The position numbers and the translations under genes were made by a program. This document shows positions 43,059-56,225 of a DNA stretch of 64,000 bases, one piece after another. Position 1 is the first letter of the stretch. Every line of letters begins with the position of its first letter. This stretch comes from Thermus sediminis (GTDB taxonomy: Bacteria > Deinococcota > Deinococci > Deinococcales > Thermaceae). The stretch lies in contig NZ_QURO01000004.1 of NCBI RefSeq assembly GCF_003426945.1, positions 930,001 to 994,000 on the forward strand. The letters run 5' to 3'. The notes beneath the pieces were generated by a model that ran no database searches, was not told the DNA's origin, and was given only the letters and a program-made list of their open reading frames with translations.

Positions 43059-43775
43059 CTACTCCTCCTTCTTCACGCGCACGGCCGGGCGACGGCGGCG
43101 GGGGCGCTCCTCAGCCTTGGGGGCCTCGGGGCGCTTGACCTTTTGAGCGCCGATCACCTCGCCCAGGAACACGTACGCCTTGACCCCTAGCACCCCGTAG
43201 GTGGTGCGGGCCAGGGCGAAGCCATAGTCTATGTTAGCACGTAGGGTCTGAAGGGGCACCCGGCCATCGGCTGCCCACTCGGTGCGGGCCTGCTCCGCCC
43301 CGCCGATGCGCCCAGAGACGATGACCTTGGCCCCCTTGGCCCCCGATTCCATGACCCTTTGCACCGCCTGCTTGATGGCCCGGCGCACGGCGAAGCGCCG
43401 CTCGATCTGCTCCGCCACCCGCTGGGCCACCAGGGGGGCGGAGAGGTTGGGGTTGTGGATCTCCTGGACGTTCAGGGCCACGTTCTTGCCGGTCATCTTG
43501 GCGAGGGCGTCCCTCAAGACCTTGATCTTCTCCCCGCCCCGGCCGATGACCACGCCCGGCTTGGCCACGTGGACGCTCACGGCCACGTTGTCCGCCGCCC
43601 GCTCGATGTCCACGCGGGCCAGACCGGCGGGGTAGAGCTCCTTGGTCAGGTAGTCGCGGATCTGCTGGTCCTCCAGAAGGAGCTGCCGGTACTGCTTCTT
43701 GCCCGCATACCAGCGGGACTCCCAGTCCCGGGTGATGCCAAGCCGGAACCCGATGGGGTGGATCTTATTTCCCAT
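43059..43775 (-). CDS. rpsC: 30S ribosomal protein S3
   Basis: 238 aa. KH-type RNA-binding domain ([22 protein letters not shown]) and a basic C-terminal tail. Helps mRNA entry. Start ATG 43775 overlaps L22 by 11 nt. Confidence 0.97.
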   Translation of the reverse strand: MGNKIHPIGFRLGITRDWESRWYAGKKQYRQLLLEDQQIRDYLTKELYPAGLARVDIERAADNVAVSVHVAKPGVVIGRGGEKIKVLRDALAKMTGKNVALNVQEIHNPNLSAPLVAQRVAEQIERRFAVRRAIKQAVQRVMESGAKGAKVIVSGRIGGAEQARTEWAADGRVPLQTLRANIDYGFALARTTYGVLGVKAYVFLGEVIGAQKVKRPEAPKAEERPRRRRPAVRVKKEE

Positions 43776-44106
43776 GCTTCTCCCCCAAGATCACCGTGAT
43801 GTGGCTGGTCTTCTTCTTGATGATGTCCGCCCGGCCCCGGGCCCGGGGAAGCACCCGCTTCAGGGCAGGCCCCTCGTCCACGAAGGCCGCCTTCACGAAG
43901 AGCCGGTCCTCTAGCATGTCGTGGTTGTTGACCGCGTTGGCGGCGGCGGACTCCAGGACCTTGGCCACGTAATAGGCCCCCCGCTTGGGGGTGTAGCGCA
44001 GGAGGGCGCGGGCCTCCTCGAGGCTCTTTCCCCGGATCAGGTCCACCACTAGGCGGACCTTCCTGGGGGCGATGCGCACATAACGGGCAATGGCTTTCGC
44101 TTCCAT
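43765..44106 (-). CDS. rplV: 50S ribosomal protein L22
   Basis: 113 aa. [35 protein letters not shown] is typical. Its hairpin lines the exit tunnel. Gap of 2 nt after S19. Confidence 0.97.
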   Translation of the reverse strand: MEAKAIARYVRIAPRKVRLVVDLIRGKSLEEARALLRYTPKRGAYYVAKVLESAAANAVNNHDMLEDRLFVKAAFVDEGPALKRVLPRARGRADIIKKKTSHITVILGEKHGK

Positions 44107-44108
44107 GG

Positions 44109-44393
<285 letters not shown>

Positions 44394-44398
44394 TCATC

Positions 44399-45229
44399 TC
44401 ACCCCTTCCGCCGGGCGATGATGAAGCGGCTGGAAGGTTTCCGCCGCTTCCTGGTCTTCAGGCCCTTGGTCTGCCAGCCCCAGGGGGAGGCCGGGGGACG
44501 GCCCCGGGGCGCCCGGCCCTCGCCGCCGCCGTGGGGGTGGTCCACCGGGTTCATGGCGGCGCCGCGCACGTGGGGCTTCCGGCCCAGCCACCGGGTGCGG
44601 CCCGCCTTGCCGAGGACGATGTTCTTGTGGTCGGCGTTGCCCACGGCCCCGATGGCGGCGTAGCACTCCCCGTGCACCTTCCTCAGCTCCCCCGAGGGCA
44701 GGCGCAGGATCACGTAGTCCCCTTCCCGGCCCTGGATCTGGGTGCTGGTCCCCGCGGAGCGGGCCAGCTTGGCCCCCTTCTTGGGCTCCAGCTCCACTGC
44801 ATGCACCACGGTACCCACGGGGATGAAGCGCAGGGGCAGGGCGTTGCCCACGCTTATGGGGGCGTCGGGCCCCGCCACCACCTGCTGCCCCACCTGAAGG
44901 CCCTCGGGGGCGATGATGTAGCGCTTCTCCCCGTCGGCGTAGTGGAGGAGGGCGATGCGGGCGGAGCGGTTGGGGTCGTACTCGATGGCCGCCACCTTGG
45001 CGGGGATGCCCGCCTTGTCCCAGCGCTTGAAGTCAAGGATGCGGTAGAGGCGCTTGTGGCCGCCTCCGCGGAAGCGCGCGGTGATGCGGCCCTGGTTGTT
45101 GCGCCCCCCCGTCTTCTTGAGGGGCTTGACCAAGGACTTCTCCGGCTCGGTCTTGGTGATCTCGGAGAAGTCCGCCACCGTCATGAAGCGGCGGCTTGGG
45201 GTGTAGGGTTTGAACTTCTTGACCGGCAT
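44399..45229 (-). CDS. rplB: 50S ribosomal protein L2
   Basis: 276 aa. Contains the conserved [25 protein letters not shown]-like region near residue 40 and the [13 protein letters not shown] loop with the conserved histidine important for the peptidyl-transferase region. Follows L23 after 51 nt. Confidence 0.97.
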   Translation of the reverse strand: MPVKKFKPYTPSRRFMTVADFSEITKTEPEKSLVKPLKKTGGRNNQGRITARFRGGGHKRLYRILDFKRWDKAGIPAKVAAIEYDPNRSARIALLHYADGEKRYIIAPEGLQVGQQVVAGPDAPISVGNALPLRFIPVGTVVHAVELEPKKGAKLARSAGTSTQIQGREGDYVILRLPSGELRKVHGECYAAIGAVGNADHKNIVLGKAGRTRWLGRKPHVRGAAMNPVDHPHGGGEGRAPRGRPPASPWGWQTKGLKTRKRRKPSSRFIIARRKG

Positions 45230-45280
45230 TCCTCTTTCCTCCCTTACCGGATCAGGGCCGGGCTCCCTCTCCCGGGGGGT

Positions 45281-45571
45281 CTAGATGAGGCCCTCCAGGG
45301 CCTCGATTTTCTGCCCGGGGGCCACCTGCACGATAGCCTTCTTACGGTCGGGGCGCCTGCCCAGGTAGCGGCCCAGGCGTTTCCCCTTGCCCCGGACCCT
45401 CATGGTGTTGACCCCCACCACCTTGACCTTGAAGGCCGCCTCCACGGCGTTCTTGATCTCGGTCTTGGTGGCCTTGGGGTGGACCCAGAAGGCGTACTTG
45501 CCCTCGGCGAAGCCGGCGTAGGCCTTCTCCGAAAGCACGGGGGCCAGGATGACATCGTACGCGGTCTTCAT
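45281..45571 (-). CDS. rplW: 50S ribosomal protein L23
   Basis: 96 aa, [57 protein letters not shown]. Exit-site protein contacted by trigger factor and SRP. Overlaps L4 by 4 nt. Confidence 0.97.
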   Translation of the reverse strand: MKTAYDVILAPVLSEKAYAGFAEGKYAFWVHPKATKTEIKNAVEAAFKVKVVGVNTMRVRGKGKRLGRYLGRRPDRKKAIVQVAPGQKIEALEGLI

Positions 45572-46209
45572 GCCTCACCTCCCAGGCGCCCCCGGAAGAC
45601 CTCCCAGGCCTTGAGGTCCATGACCAGGCGCCCGGTGCGCAGGATGTCGTAGACGTTGAGGCCCTCGGGGGCCAGGGTGACCACCCAGGGCAGGTTGCGG
45701 GCGGCCCGGCGCACGGCCTCGCTTTCCGTGACCAGGAGAACCGTCTCGGAGCCGTCCAGACCAGCCTCCTTGGCCCAGGCCAGGAACTCCTTGGTCTTGC
45801 CCTCTACCCCGGAGAAGGCCTCCACGAGAAGGAGCTTCCCCTCCCTAGCCCGGTCGGCCACGGCCATGGCTAGGCCCGCCCTCCTAACCTTTTTGGGCAG
45901 GGTGTAGCTGTAGTCGCGGGGTTTGGGACCGAAGGCCGTTCCACCCCCTACGAAGATGGGGGCTCCGATGTCCCCGTGGCGGGCGCGGCCCGTGTGCTTC
46001 TGGGGGTAGATCTTCCGGCCCGAATAGGCCACCTCGCCCCGGGTCTTGGTGCTGGCGGTGCCCCGGCGGCGGCTAGAGAGCTGCCAGCGCACCACCTCCC
46101 AAAGGAGATGAGGGTTGATCTCTCCCGGGAGGTCTGCAGCGAGCTCCCGTCTGCCGGAAGGGGAGAGAACGGGAATCTGGTACACGGCTTCCACCTTAGC
46201 CTCCTTCAC
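45568..46209 (-). CDS. rplD: 50S ribosomal protein L4
   Basis: 213 aa. The extended loop [23 protein letters not shown] is diagnostic. In E. coli L4 represses its operon; no clear leader for that exists here because S10 is internal to a larger cluster. Overlaps L3 by 4 nt. Confidence 0.97.
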   Translation of the reverse strand: MKEAKVEAVYQIPVLSPSGRRELAADLPGEINPHLLWEVVRWQLSSRRRGTASTKTRGEVAYSGRKIYPQKHTGRARHGDIGAPIFVGGGTAFGPKPRDYSYTLPKKVRRAGLAMAVADRAREGKLLLVEAFSGVEGKTKEFLAWAKEAGLDGSETVLLVTESEAVRRAARNLPWVVTLAPEGLNVYDILRTGRLVMDLKAWEVFRGRLGGEA

Positions 46210-46826
46210 TTGGCCGCCCTCTTGGTTCCCCGCACCACGAGGAGGCCCCCGTTGGGCCCCGGTACGGCGCCCTTGACCAGGAGGAGGTTCTCCTCCGGGA
46301 TGACCTCCACCACCTCGAGGTTCACCACCGTGACCCGCTCCGCCCCATAGCGGCCCGCCATCTTCTTGCCCTTGTAGACGCGACCTGGGGTCTTACGGTT
46401 GCCGATGGAGCCCGGGTGGCGGTGGATCTTGTGGGCCCCGTGGGAGTCGGGGCCGCCCGCGAAGTTCCAGCGCTTCATGACCCCGGCGGTGCCCCGGCCC
46501 TTGGAGGTGCCGGTCACGTCCACCCGCTCCCCAGGACGGAAGATCTCCACGGTGACCACGTCGGACTCAGGGTTGAAGTCCCGGATCTCCTTCAGGATAC
46601 GCACCGGTTGGACCCCGGCCTTGGCGAAGTAGCCCTTCATGGGCCGGTTCACTCGCCCTGGCTTCTGGGCCAGGAAGCCCAGCTGCACCGCAGCGTAGCC
46701 GTCCTTCTCCGGGGTGCGGCGCTGGACCACAGGACAAGGCCCGGCCAGGATCACGGTGACGGGGACGGCCCGGTCGTCCCGGTAGATCCGGGTCATGCCC
46801 ACTTTTGTGCCCAGGATGCCCTTCAC
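46206..46826 (-). CDS. rplC: 50S ribosomal protein L3
   Basis: 206 aa. [26 protein letters not shown] and the loop [37 protein letters not shown] reach the peptidyl-transferase region. Overlaps S10 by 4 nt. Confidence 0.97.
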   Translation of the reverse strand: MKGILGTKVGMTRIYRDDRAVPVTVILAGPCPVVQRRTPEKDGYAAVQLGFLAQKPGRVNRPMKGYFAKAGVQPVRILKEIRDFNPESDVVTVEIFRPGERVDVTGTSKGRGTAGVMKRWNFAGGPDSHGAHKIHRHPGSIGNRKTPGRVYKGKKMAGRYGAERVTVVNLEVVEVIPEENLLLVKGAVPGPNGGLLVVRGTKRAAK

Positions 46827-47140
46827 TTGCCACCTCCCACGGTCTTGATCTCGATCTCCACCCCGGTGGGGAGGTCCAGGGACATGAGGCTCTCGATGGT
46901 CTTGCGGTTGGGGTTTAGGATGTCCACCAGGCGGTTATGGGTGCGAAGCTCAAAGTGCTCCCGGGAGTCCTTGTGCTTGAAGGGACCCCGGATCACGGTG
47001 AAGCGGCGCACCCGGGTGGGTAGGGGAACGGGGCCGGAGACCTGGGCCCCGGAGCGCCTGGCAGCCTCCACGATCTTCTGGGCTGAGGCGTCCAGGGTCT
47101 TATGGTCAAAGCCCCGGAGCTTGATCCGGATCTTGGGCAT
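46823..47140 (-). CDS. rpsJ: 30S ribosomal protein S10
   Basis: 105 aa from ATG 47140 ([21 protein letters not shown]). It also takes part in transcription antitermination with NusB in other bacteria. Starts 8 nt after the tuf stop, so S10 is joined to the str cluster rather than heading its own operon. Confidence 0.96.
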   Translation of the reverse strand: MPKIRIKLRGFDHKTLDASAQKIVEAARRSGAQVSGPVPLPTRVRRFTVIRGPFKHKDSREHFELRTHNRLVDILNPNRKTIESLMSLDLPTGVEIEIKTVGGGK

Positions 47141-47148
47141 AGCCCCCC

Positions 47149-48369
<1,221 letters not shown>

Positions 48370-48394
48370 CTCTGTTCTCCTTTCCGCGAAGCAA

Positions 48395-48418
48395 GGGCGG
48401 GCCCTAAGAGGCCCACCC
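48395..48418 (-). terminator. Hairpin between fusA and tuf
   Basis: GGGTGGGCC/GGCCCGCCC on the minus strand (8 GC pairs plus one G-U) with a 6-nt loop, in the 60-bp gap. There is no U-run, so it may be an attenuator, an RNA-processing site or an mRNA end stabiliser rather than a full terminator. Confidence 0.45.
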
Positions 48419-48429
48419 TCAAAGCCTTC

Positions 48430-50505
<2,076 letters not shown>

Positions 50506-50508
50506 GGC

Positions 50509-50976
50509 TTACCACCGGTAGTGGGCGTAGGCCCGGTTGGCCTCGGCCATGCGCTCCACGTCCTCTTTCTTCTTGACCGCCCCGCCCTTGCCCTCGGCGG
50601 CGTCCATGAGCTCATGGGCGATGCGGACCGCTGCCCCGCGCTCGGAGCGGGCGTTGGCCGCCTGGACCAGCCAGCGGAGGGCCAGGGACTGCTGCCTACG
50701 GGGGGAAACCTCCATGGGCACCTGGTAGTTGGCCCCACCCACGCGGCGGGAGCGCACCTCCATCCTGGGCTTCACGTTCTCCACCGCCTGCTTGAAGACC
50801 TTGAGGGGCTCCTGGCCCGTCTTCTCCTGGATGATGCGGCAGGCCTCGTAGAAGATACGGGCGGCCAGGTTCTTCTTGCCTTCCCGCATGATTTTGTTGA
50901 TGAAAGCCGAGACCACCCCATCCCCGTAGACCAGGTCGGGCTGGAGCTGGCGCACCTCTGCTCTTCTCCTGCGCAT
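50509..50976 (-). CDS. rpsG: 30S ribosomal protein S7
   Basis: 155 aa, primary 16S-binding head protein. [45 protein letters not shown] is typical. 7 nt after rpsL. Confidence 0.97.
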   Translation of the reverse strand: MRRRRAEVRQLQPDLVYGDGVVSAFINKIMREGKKNLAARIFYEACRIIQEKTGQEPLKVFKQAVENVKPRMEVRSRRVGGANYQVPMEVSPRRQQSLALRWLVQAANARSERGAAVRIAHELMDAAEGKGGAVKKKEDVERMAEANRAYAHYRW

Positions 50977-50983
50977 ACTTCAC

Positions 50984-51397
50984 CTACTTCTTCTTGGCGG
51001 GAGCCGCACCCTTGGCCTCTTTGGGCCGCTTGGTGCCGTACTTGGAGCGGCTCTTTTTGCGATCCTTCACCCCCTGGGTGTCGTACACACCGCGAACGAT
51101 GTGGTAGCGCACGCCCGGAAGGTCCTTCACCCGGCCGCCCCGGATCAGGACCACGGAGTGCTCCTGGAGGTTGTGCCCCTCGCCTGGGATATAGGCGGTC
51201 ACCTCGTACCCGGAGGTGAGGCGCACCTTGGCCACCTTGCGCAGGGCGGAGTTGGGCTTCTTAGGCGTCACGGTGCGCACTACGGTGCACACTCCCCGGC
51301 GGAAGGGTGAGCCCTTCAAGGCCGGGACCTTGCTCTTCTTCTGGACCTTCTCGCGGCCCCTTCGTACCAGCTGGCTGATCGTTGGCAGTGCCACCAC
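50984..51397 (-). CDS. rpsL: 30S ribosomal protein S12
   Basis: 137 aa from GTG 51397 ([23 protein letters not shown]), preceded by AAGGGAG. The decoding-site region [11 protein letters not shown] is wild type (both Lys retained), so no streptomycin-resistance change is seen. First gene of the ribosomal supercluster, about 120 nt downstream of the promoter start. Confidence 0.97.
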   Translation of the reverse strand: MVALPTISQLVRRGREKVQKKSKVPALKGSPFRRGVCTVVRTVTPKKPNSALRKVAKVRLTSGYEVTAYIPGEGHNLQEHSVVLIRGGRVKDLPGVRYHIVRGVYDTQGVKDRKKSRSKYGTKRPKEAKGAAPAKKK

Positions 51398-51524
51398 TCC
51401 CTTCCTCTTGGACTTGCCCCCGCGTTCTCAAGATCCGCCCGGGGAAAGGAACCCCCCCCGTTTTGCCCACACAGGGCGACACCTCCAAGACCAGGGGCTG
51501 GTCCTGAAGGCCCTCAACTTGCCT

Positions 51525-51553
51525 AGTGTACAGGACCAAGCCCCTTTTGGCAA
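51525..51553 (-). promoter_or_regulatory. Sigma-A promoter of the str-S10-spc-alpha cluster
   Basis: On the minus strand TTGCCA (51553-51548), exactly 17 nt, then TACACT (51530-51525). The transcript would start near 51518, leaving a leader of about 120 nt before rpsL. The -35 lies just downstream of the tRNA-Thr terminator. This is the only strong promoter that I see for the whole 19-kb cluster. Confidence 0.8.
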
Positions 51554-51563
51554 GACAGGGAAA

Positions 51564-51590
51564 CCCCGCCCAGGGAAAACCCAGGCGGGG
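51564..51590 (-). terminator. Hairpin terminator of tRNA-Thr
   Basis: A 7-bp GC stem (CCCCGCC with GGCGGGG) with a smaller inner stem, starting a few bases after the tRNA CCA end and followed by GTTTC on the minus strand. Confidence 0.6.
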
Positions 51591-51594
51591 GGTC

Positions 51595-51669
51595 TGGAGC
51601 CGGTGGCCGGATTCGAACCGGCGGCCTACCGCTTACGAGGCGGTTGCTCTACCGCTGAGCTACACCGGC
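51595..51669 (-). tRNA. tRNA-Thr (anticodon CGT)
   Basis: 75 nt including an encoded CCA. The acceptor stem GCCGGTG/CACCGGC, the D arm with TAGCTCAGCGGTAGAGCA, the anticodon loop CTCGTAA between ACCGC and GCGGT, and the GGTTCGAATCC T arm all form. The discriminator base is U. Reads ACG codons. Located between the permease gene and the ribosomal cluster. Confidence 0.93.
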
Positions 51670-51709
51670 CCGCCTTCCAAAGTCTAGGGCAGGAGGCCCC
51701 TTTGCGCAA

Positions 51710-52825
51710 CTAGCGCAGGACTACCCCGGGCCGCACCTTGAGGGCGCGGGCCAGGGGGAGGAGGGAGGCGAGGAAGGTAGCCAAGAGGCTGGCCGTGCTT
51801 ACCCAGAGGAAGTCGGCAAGGCGCATCTCCACGGGAAGGTGGGTGAGGAAGTAGAGTTCCCCTGGCAAGCCCACAGGCCTCAAGGCCAAGTAGAGGCAGA
51901 GGAGGTAGCCCAACAGGTTGCCCAAGGCTACCCCGCCCAGACCCAGAACCGCCCCCTCGAGGGCGAAGACCAGGCCCACGGTGAGCCTCGAGGCCCCCAT
52001 CGCCTGAAGGAGGGCGATCTCCGGGGTCTTCTCCACCACCTTGAGCACCAGGAGGTTGGCCACCCCCAGGGCGGCTACGGCCACGATCAGAAAGATGAGG
52101 ATACCCAGAACCTGCTTCTGCAGGGAAAGCTGTTCCAGAAGGGTGCGTTGGGTGTCCTGCCAAGCCTGGGGGAAGAAGCGGGTGCCCGCCAGGACCTGGC
52201 CCACCTCCTTGGCCCGCCAGGGGTCCTTGAGGCGCACCTGGTAGCCCTGGGCCCGGATGCCGGAAAGGGCCTCTATGGTCTTGAGGTCTACAAAGGCGTA
52301 GCCGGAGTCCAGGAGGAAGTTCCCCGTGCGAAAGGAGCCCAGCACCCGAAGCCCCACCCGCTCCTGGGTGGCGGACATGGCGAATAGGGTCTCACCCCGA
52401 TAGACCCCCAGGGTCTGCACCAGGGCCGAGCCCAGGTAGATCCCCCCTGCCTCCAACCCCAGGCCCAGCTCGGGGTAGAGGGCTTCCCCCCCTTCCCCCA
52501 GGCCCACCAGGGTGGCGAAGTCCACCCCAGCCCCCCGGGCCCCCTCGGCGGGGCGCACCAAGAGGGCCTTGGTGGCGGCGAAGGGGGCGCTGGCCACGAC
52601 CTCGGGATGGGAAGGCATAGGGGGAAGCTCCTCGCTAAAGCTAAAAAGCACCAGGTGGGGGTAGGCTTTGAGCGTGGCCCGCACCAGCCCGCTGGTGAAA
52701 CCGTTGACCAGGGAGAGGGCCGCCAGGAGCACAGCCACCCCCACCCCGATGCCCAGGAGGGCCAAGCCCGTTTGCAGAGGGCGCCGCCTCAGGTGGGCCA
52801 GGGCCAGAAACAGGGCGAAGCGCAC
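51710..52825 (-). CDS. ABC transporter permease, FtsX/LolCE/MacB type
   Basis: A 371-aa protein with four membrane helices: one after the N-terminus (LQTGLALLGIGVGVAVLLAALSLV) and three in the last third, around a long extracytoplasmic domain, the FtsX/MacB layout. Starts from GTG 52825 six bases after a TATCCT -10. No ATPase is adjacent, so the partner ABC protein is elsewhere. It could export lipoproteins or drugs. Confidence 0.8.
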   Translation of the reverse strand: MRFALFLALAHLRRRPLQTGLALLGIGVGVAVLLAALSLVNGFTSGLVRATLKAYPHLVLFSFSEELPPMPSHPEVVASAPFAATKALLVRPAEGARGAGVDFATLVGLGEGGEALYPELGLGLEAGGIYLGSALVQTLGVYRGETLFAMSATQERVGLRVLGSFRTGNFLLDSGYAFVDLKTIEALSGIRAQGYQVRLKDPWRAKEVGQVLAGTRFFPQAWQDTQRTLLEQLSLQKQVLGILIFLIVAVAALGVANLLVLKVVEKTPEIALLQAMGASRLTVGLVFALEGAVLGLGGVALGNLLGYLLCLYLALRPVGLPGELYFLTHLPVEMRLADFLWVSTASLLATFLASLLPLARALKVRPGVVLR

Positions 52826-52831
52826 GCCCTA

Positions 52832-52837
52832 AGGATA
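52832..52837 (-). promoter_or_regulatory. -10 (TATCCT) of the permease gene
   Basis: TATCCT, then 6 nt, then GTG 52825. Leaderless spacing. Confidence 0.55.
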
Positions 52838-52840
52838 CGC

Positions 52841-53263
52841 TTAGCGCCTAGGATACTCCACCACTTCCAGCTCCACCAGCCGGAGGCCAAAGCGCAAGGC
52901 GGTGGCCCGGTCGGGGAGCCAGACGTCCACCCGCTGGCGCCACCTGCGGTTCATGAGGTCAGCTACCACGAAGAGGCGGCCCTCAAAGAGGTAGTTGAAC
53001 TCCCCCTTGCCCCGGCCGTGGACGGTGCCCAGGTCCCTAAGGCGCACCTTGGTGCCAAAAGGGAGTGCCGGGAAGAGATCCCGGCTTACCGCCAAAACCC
53101 CAAGCCGGGTGCGCATCCCGGAAGCGGTCACAAAAGGGTCTCCCACGGTCTCATACACGCTAGAAGTGTAGGCGGTGGCCTGAAGGATGAGCCTCTTCTG
53201 GCCGGCTTGGGCAAACGCCCCTGCCATGGCGAACAAAAAGAGGACAAGGAGGCAGCCCCGCAT
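52841..53263 (-). CDS. 3D-domain exported protein
   Basis: A 140-aa protein from ATG 53263 with a signal peptide (MRGCLLVLFLFAMAGAFAQA) and a 3D domain: ATAYTSS near 30, then TASGMRTRLGVLAVSRDLFP and VVADLMNRRWRQRVDVWLPDRATALRFG, where Asp residues form the domain signature. Such domains are found in lytic transglycosylase-like cell-wall proteins (MltA, YabE). Starts further upstream are open but do not look like a signal peptide. Confidence 0.72.
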   Translation of the reverse strand: MRGCLLVLFLFAMAGAFAQAGQKRLILQATAYTSSVYETVGDPFVTASGMRTRLGVLAVSRDLFPALPFGTKVRLRDLGTVHGRGKGEFNYLFEGRLFVVADLMNRRWRQRVDVWLPDRATALRFGLRLVELEVVEYPRR

Positions 53264-53461
53264 AGCGCCCTTGAGTATGGACAGGAAACCACGAGGAACC
53301 TGAGAATCGTGAGGCCTCCCCCTCATCCTAAGGGCCCTGGGCTTGTATTGGATTCATTCTAAGAGATTAGGAAGTCCGCTGCATAGGGGGTTCCTTCGGC
53401 AGATCGGAATGAAAAAAGTGTTAGTGTCCTTTAGCTTGGTTTAATCTGGCTCAAAGGGAGG
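53264..53461. other. Intergenic region, AT-richer than its surroundings
   Basis: A 198-bp gap. It holds no convincing ORF or RNA. It is visibly more AT-rich than flanks, with a TAGAAT (53361-53356, minus) and an A-run at 53411-53416, but no good promoter pair. Nothing else was seen. Confidence 0.5.
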
Positions 53462-54262
53462 TCAGGGGCAGGTGTTGGAGATCTCCAGGGTGTACCGGCC
53501 GCTTCCTGGCTCATCAAACCCAGCCCGGGCCAGGCCCCGGTCCCGGACCACCAGGAGGATGGCGGGGGAGATGGGGGCACAGTTCACCACAGGGTCCAGC
53601 ACCCGAGGGTTGGGGTCGTCTGGGGCATTGTAAAGAAGGGCCACCAGGTCCAGGGGGCCGGTGTAGGCGAAGCGCAGGTACCCGGTAGCGGAGGCCACGT
53701 TGTAGCGATCAAACTCCCCCACGAACTCTATGGCCCCCACCCTGGTCCCGGAGGAAAAAACCTCGGGAACCAACCCTTGGCCCCTAGGGTTAGGGGTGAA
53801 GGGATCGGCGTAGAGGGCGACCCGGTCCTCGCTCAAGGCGTAGTTCTCCACCCTGAGGTAGAAGACCTGCCCCGCCTGGCCCCGGAAGTTGAGGCGGAGG
53901 CCGGGATCGGCGGTGATCTGGGGCCTTAGGCCCAAGGGGGTGAGCTCCGGCCGGGCCGCAAACCAGTTCCGGGCCACGCTCACCGCCTGGACCACGCCCC
54001 GGTCATCCAGGAGGACCAGGCGGAGGCGAGCCGTGAGCTGGAGATCTGCGGAAACCGCCGAAATCCGCACAGCCCCGTCCGAGACCAGGGGAATCCGATA
54101 GACGACCATCCCCGGCCGAAGCTCGCCCCCAGGAGCCCCCTGGGCCGGGGGCAAGACGGCCACCTGGTTTCCTCCCACGGGTAGATCCCCGCCCACAGGC
54201 GGGCCTCCCCCCAGGTTGCAAGCAACGAGGAATAGGGCGATAGGCCAAAGTCTCCAGCGCAT
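53462..54262 (-). CDS. Putative lipoprotein of unknown function
   Basis: A 266-aa protein with a lipobox (LVAC, Cys15). After a Gly/Pro-rich linker there is a beta-rich region (about 45-260) with no family I recognise. ATG 54262 follows GGGGAG and a TATGCT -10. It stands alone between the fakA and 3D genes. Confidence 0.62.
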   Translation of the reverse strand: MRWRLWPIALFLVACNLGGGPPVGGDLPVGGNQVAVLPPAQGAPGGELRPGMVVYRIPLVSDGAVRISAVSADLQLTARLRLVLLDDRGVVQAVSVARNWFAARPELTPLGLRPQITADPGLRLNFRGQAGQVFYLRVENYALSEDRVALYADPFTPNPRGQGLVPEVFSSGTRVGAIEFVGEFDRYNVASATGYLRFAYTGPLDLVALLYNAPDDPNPRVLDPVVNCAPISPAILLVVRDRGLARAGFDEPGSGRYTLEISNTCP

Positions 54263-54280
54263 AAGAACTCCCCAGGGACC

Positions 54281-54286
54281 AGCATA
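54281..54286 (-). promoter_or_regulatory. -10 (TATGCT) of the lipoprotein gene
   Basis: TATGCT on the minus strand, about 18 nt before ATG 54262, with a GGGGAG ribosome binding site between. Confidence 0.5.
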
Positions 54287-54324
54287 ACCCCAAGGAGGGT
54301 GCTAGGGCTTGGGCTTTCCTTTAG

Positions 54325-55890
54325 CTACTCCAGCACCCCCAGGTAGGCGTAGAGGTCGGGCCCCCCCGGGAGGATCTCCACCGCTAGCCCAGGGAACCTT
54401 TGCGCCAGGGCCTCTACGGCCTCCTTGGGGGTGTTGGGCCCCAGGAAGAGCGTGAGGACCTCCTTGCCCTCCTGGCCCAGGTGGATGAGGCCCTCCAGGA
54501 CCTCCTCCGGGGTCTCCCCCACCAGGACCAGCCTGCCGTCCAGGAGGCCGATGGGCTTGTCCTTGAGGATCTTGAGGCCTTCCACCTCGGCGTCGCGGCT
54601 GGCCCAGGTGACCTCGAGGGTCACCGCCCCCCGCATGGCCTCCTCCATCTCGGGAAGGAGTTCCTCAGGCTCCCGCTCAGGGGCATAGCGCACCGCTGCT
54701 GCCAGGCCCTGGCCCAGGGTACAGGTCCTGAGCACATGCACCTCCTTGCCCGCCTCCTTGGCCAACCTGGCCGCCTCCTCCGCCCCTAAGAAGACGTTGG
54801 GGTTGTTGGGCAGGAGGATCGCCTTGGGGTTAGGTAAGCTCCTAACAGCCGAGAGGAGGTCCTCCACGCTGGGGTTCTGGGTCTGCCCCCCGGCCACCAC
54901 CCGGGCCCCCAGGCTGCGGAAGACCCGGGCCACCCCGTGCCCCGGGGCCACAGCCACCAGGCCCGTGGGGGGTGGGGTTTCCTGCAAAAGCCCCGCCATG
55001 GCCAGGATCTCCGTGTGCTGCTCGGTCATGTCCTCCACCTTGGTCCGCACCATGCGGCCAAAGCGGGCCACGGCGGAAAGAAGCCCGTCGGGATCGTCCG
55101 TGTGGATGTGCCCCTTCACGCAGCCCTCGGCCCCCACCACCAGGAGGGAGTCCCCAAAAGGGGCCACGGCCTCCCGGATCTTCTCTATGGGCACCTCCAC
55201 CCCCTCCAGGAGGAACTCCGTGCAGTAGCCGAACTCCTCGGTGGCGAAGGCGGTCTGGGCGTAGCGCTCCACCCTTGGGGGCTCAGGGAGGGGTAGCCCT
55301 AGGGCGTAGCCCCGGATCCCCTCCAGGAGGCGCACGTACCCCGCGCCCCCCGCATCCACCACCCCGGCCTGCTTGAGGACGGGAAGGAGCTCTGGGGTCT
55401 TCGCCAAGGCCTCCTGGGCTGCCTTCAGAGCGTTCTCCAAAACGGCCTCCAGGGTGTCCCCCCTCGCCCCCTCCCCTGCCCTCCGGGCCACGGTGAGGAT
55501 GGTCCCCTCCACGGGGCGCATGACCGCCCGGTAGCCAGCTTCCGCCCCCAGGCGCAGGGCCTCGGCCAGGGTTTGCGCGTCCAAAGCCCCCTTCTTGCGG
55601 ATGGCCTGGGAGAAGCCCTTGAGGATCTGGGAGAGGATGACCCCGCTGTTCCCCCGGGCCCCGAGGAGGCTCCCGTAGGCGATGGCCCGGGCCACCTCGG
55701 CCATCCTCGAGGTGTCGGCCAGGTCCAGCTCCCGGCGGAGGGACTCTAGGGTAAGGTGCATGTTGGTTCCCGTGTCCCCGTCGGGCACGGGGTAGACGTT
55801 TAGGGCGTTCAGCTCCTCCACGTAGACGGCGAACCAGTCCGTGGCGTAGCGGAAGGCTTCGGCCAGCTCCCCGGGCCCCCAGCTAGCCAC
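54325..55890 (-). CDS. DhaL/DAK2-domain kinase, FakA-like
   Basis: 521 aa. An N-terminal DhaL domain with the nucleotide/Mg motif VPDGDTGTNMHLTLESL (about 36-52) and a C-terminal domain of the FakA/YloV family. FakA phosphorylates fatty acids bound to FakB/DegV proteins. No DegV gene is present here, so this is an inference from the family. Start is GTG 55890, overlapping asp23 by 8 nt. The asp23-fakA pairing is common in Firmicutes. Confidence 0.85.
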   Translation of the reverse strand: MASWGPGELAEAFRYATDWFAVYVEELNALNVYPVPDGDTGTNMHLTLESLRRELDLADTSRMAEVARAIAYGSLLGARGNSGVILSQILKGFSQAIRKKGALDAQTLAEALRLGAEAGYRAVMRPVEGTILTVARRAGEGARGDTLEAVLENALKAAQEALAKTPELLPVLKQAGVVDAGGAGYVRLLEGIRGYALGLPLPEPPRVERYAQTAFATEEFGYCTEFLLEGVEVPIEKIREAVAPFGDSLLVVGAEGCVKGHIHTDDPDGLLSAVARFGRMVRTKVEDMTEQHTEILAMAGLLQETPPPTGLVAVAPGHGVARVFRSLGARVVAGGQTQNPSVEDLLSAVRSLPNPKAILLPNNPNVFLGAEEAARLAKEAGKEVHVLRTCTLGQGLAAAVRYAPEREPEELLPEMEEAMRGAVTLEVTWASRDAEVEGLKILKDKPIGLLDGRLVLVGETPEEVLEGLIHLGQEGKEVLTLFLGPNTPKEAVEALAQRFPGLAVEILPGGPDLYAYLGVLE

Positions 55891-56224
55891 GCCCCACCCC
55901 CACCACGTGCACCCGCACCTGGGAGAGCTCCACCCCCGCCAACCTCTCCGCGGCGAAGGCCGCCCGCTCCGCCAAGGACTCCACCACCGTAGGGATGCGG
56001 ACCCCCACGGCCACCACCACGTAAAAGTCCGCCTGGTACTTCCCGGGGGCGGTGGGGTCCGGGCGGACCACCACCCCCTCGCTGGCCTCCTGCCGCCCCA
56101 GGATGCGCACCACCTGGTCCTTGAGGCCCGCCGGGGCCATGCCCACCACCCCCGGCACCTCGTGGGCCGCCAGGGCCAGGAGGGCTGCCAGGGCGTTCTC
56201 CGTTACGGTCACGCGTCCTGTCAT
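55883..56224 (-). CDS. Asp23/Gls24 family protein
   Basis: 113 aa. MTGRVTVTENALAALLALAAHEVPGVVGM and the later VVVAVGVRIPTVVESLAERAAFAAERLAGV are typical of the family. Its role is linked to envelope stress in Firmicutes. A GAGGAGG ribosome binding site precedes ATG 56224. The gene is followed directly by fakA. Confidence 0.82.
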   Translation of the reverse strand: MTGRVTVTENALAALLALAAHEVPGVVGMAPAGLKDQVVRILGRQEASEGVVVRPDPTAPGKYQADFYVVVAVGVRIPTVVESLAERAAFAAERLAGVELSQVRVHVVGVGRG

Positions 56225-56225
56225 C

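Noticed and set aside
50984-51397. A streptomycin-resistance change in rpsL
   Set aside because: The [11 protein letters not shown] region is the sensitive, wild-type sequence.
53264-53461. A small RNA or promoter in the AT-richer gap
   Set aside because: No -35/-10 pair, no stable fold and no terminator could be supported.
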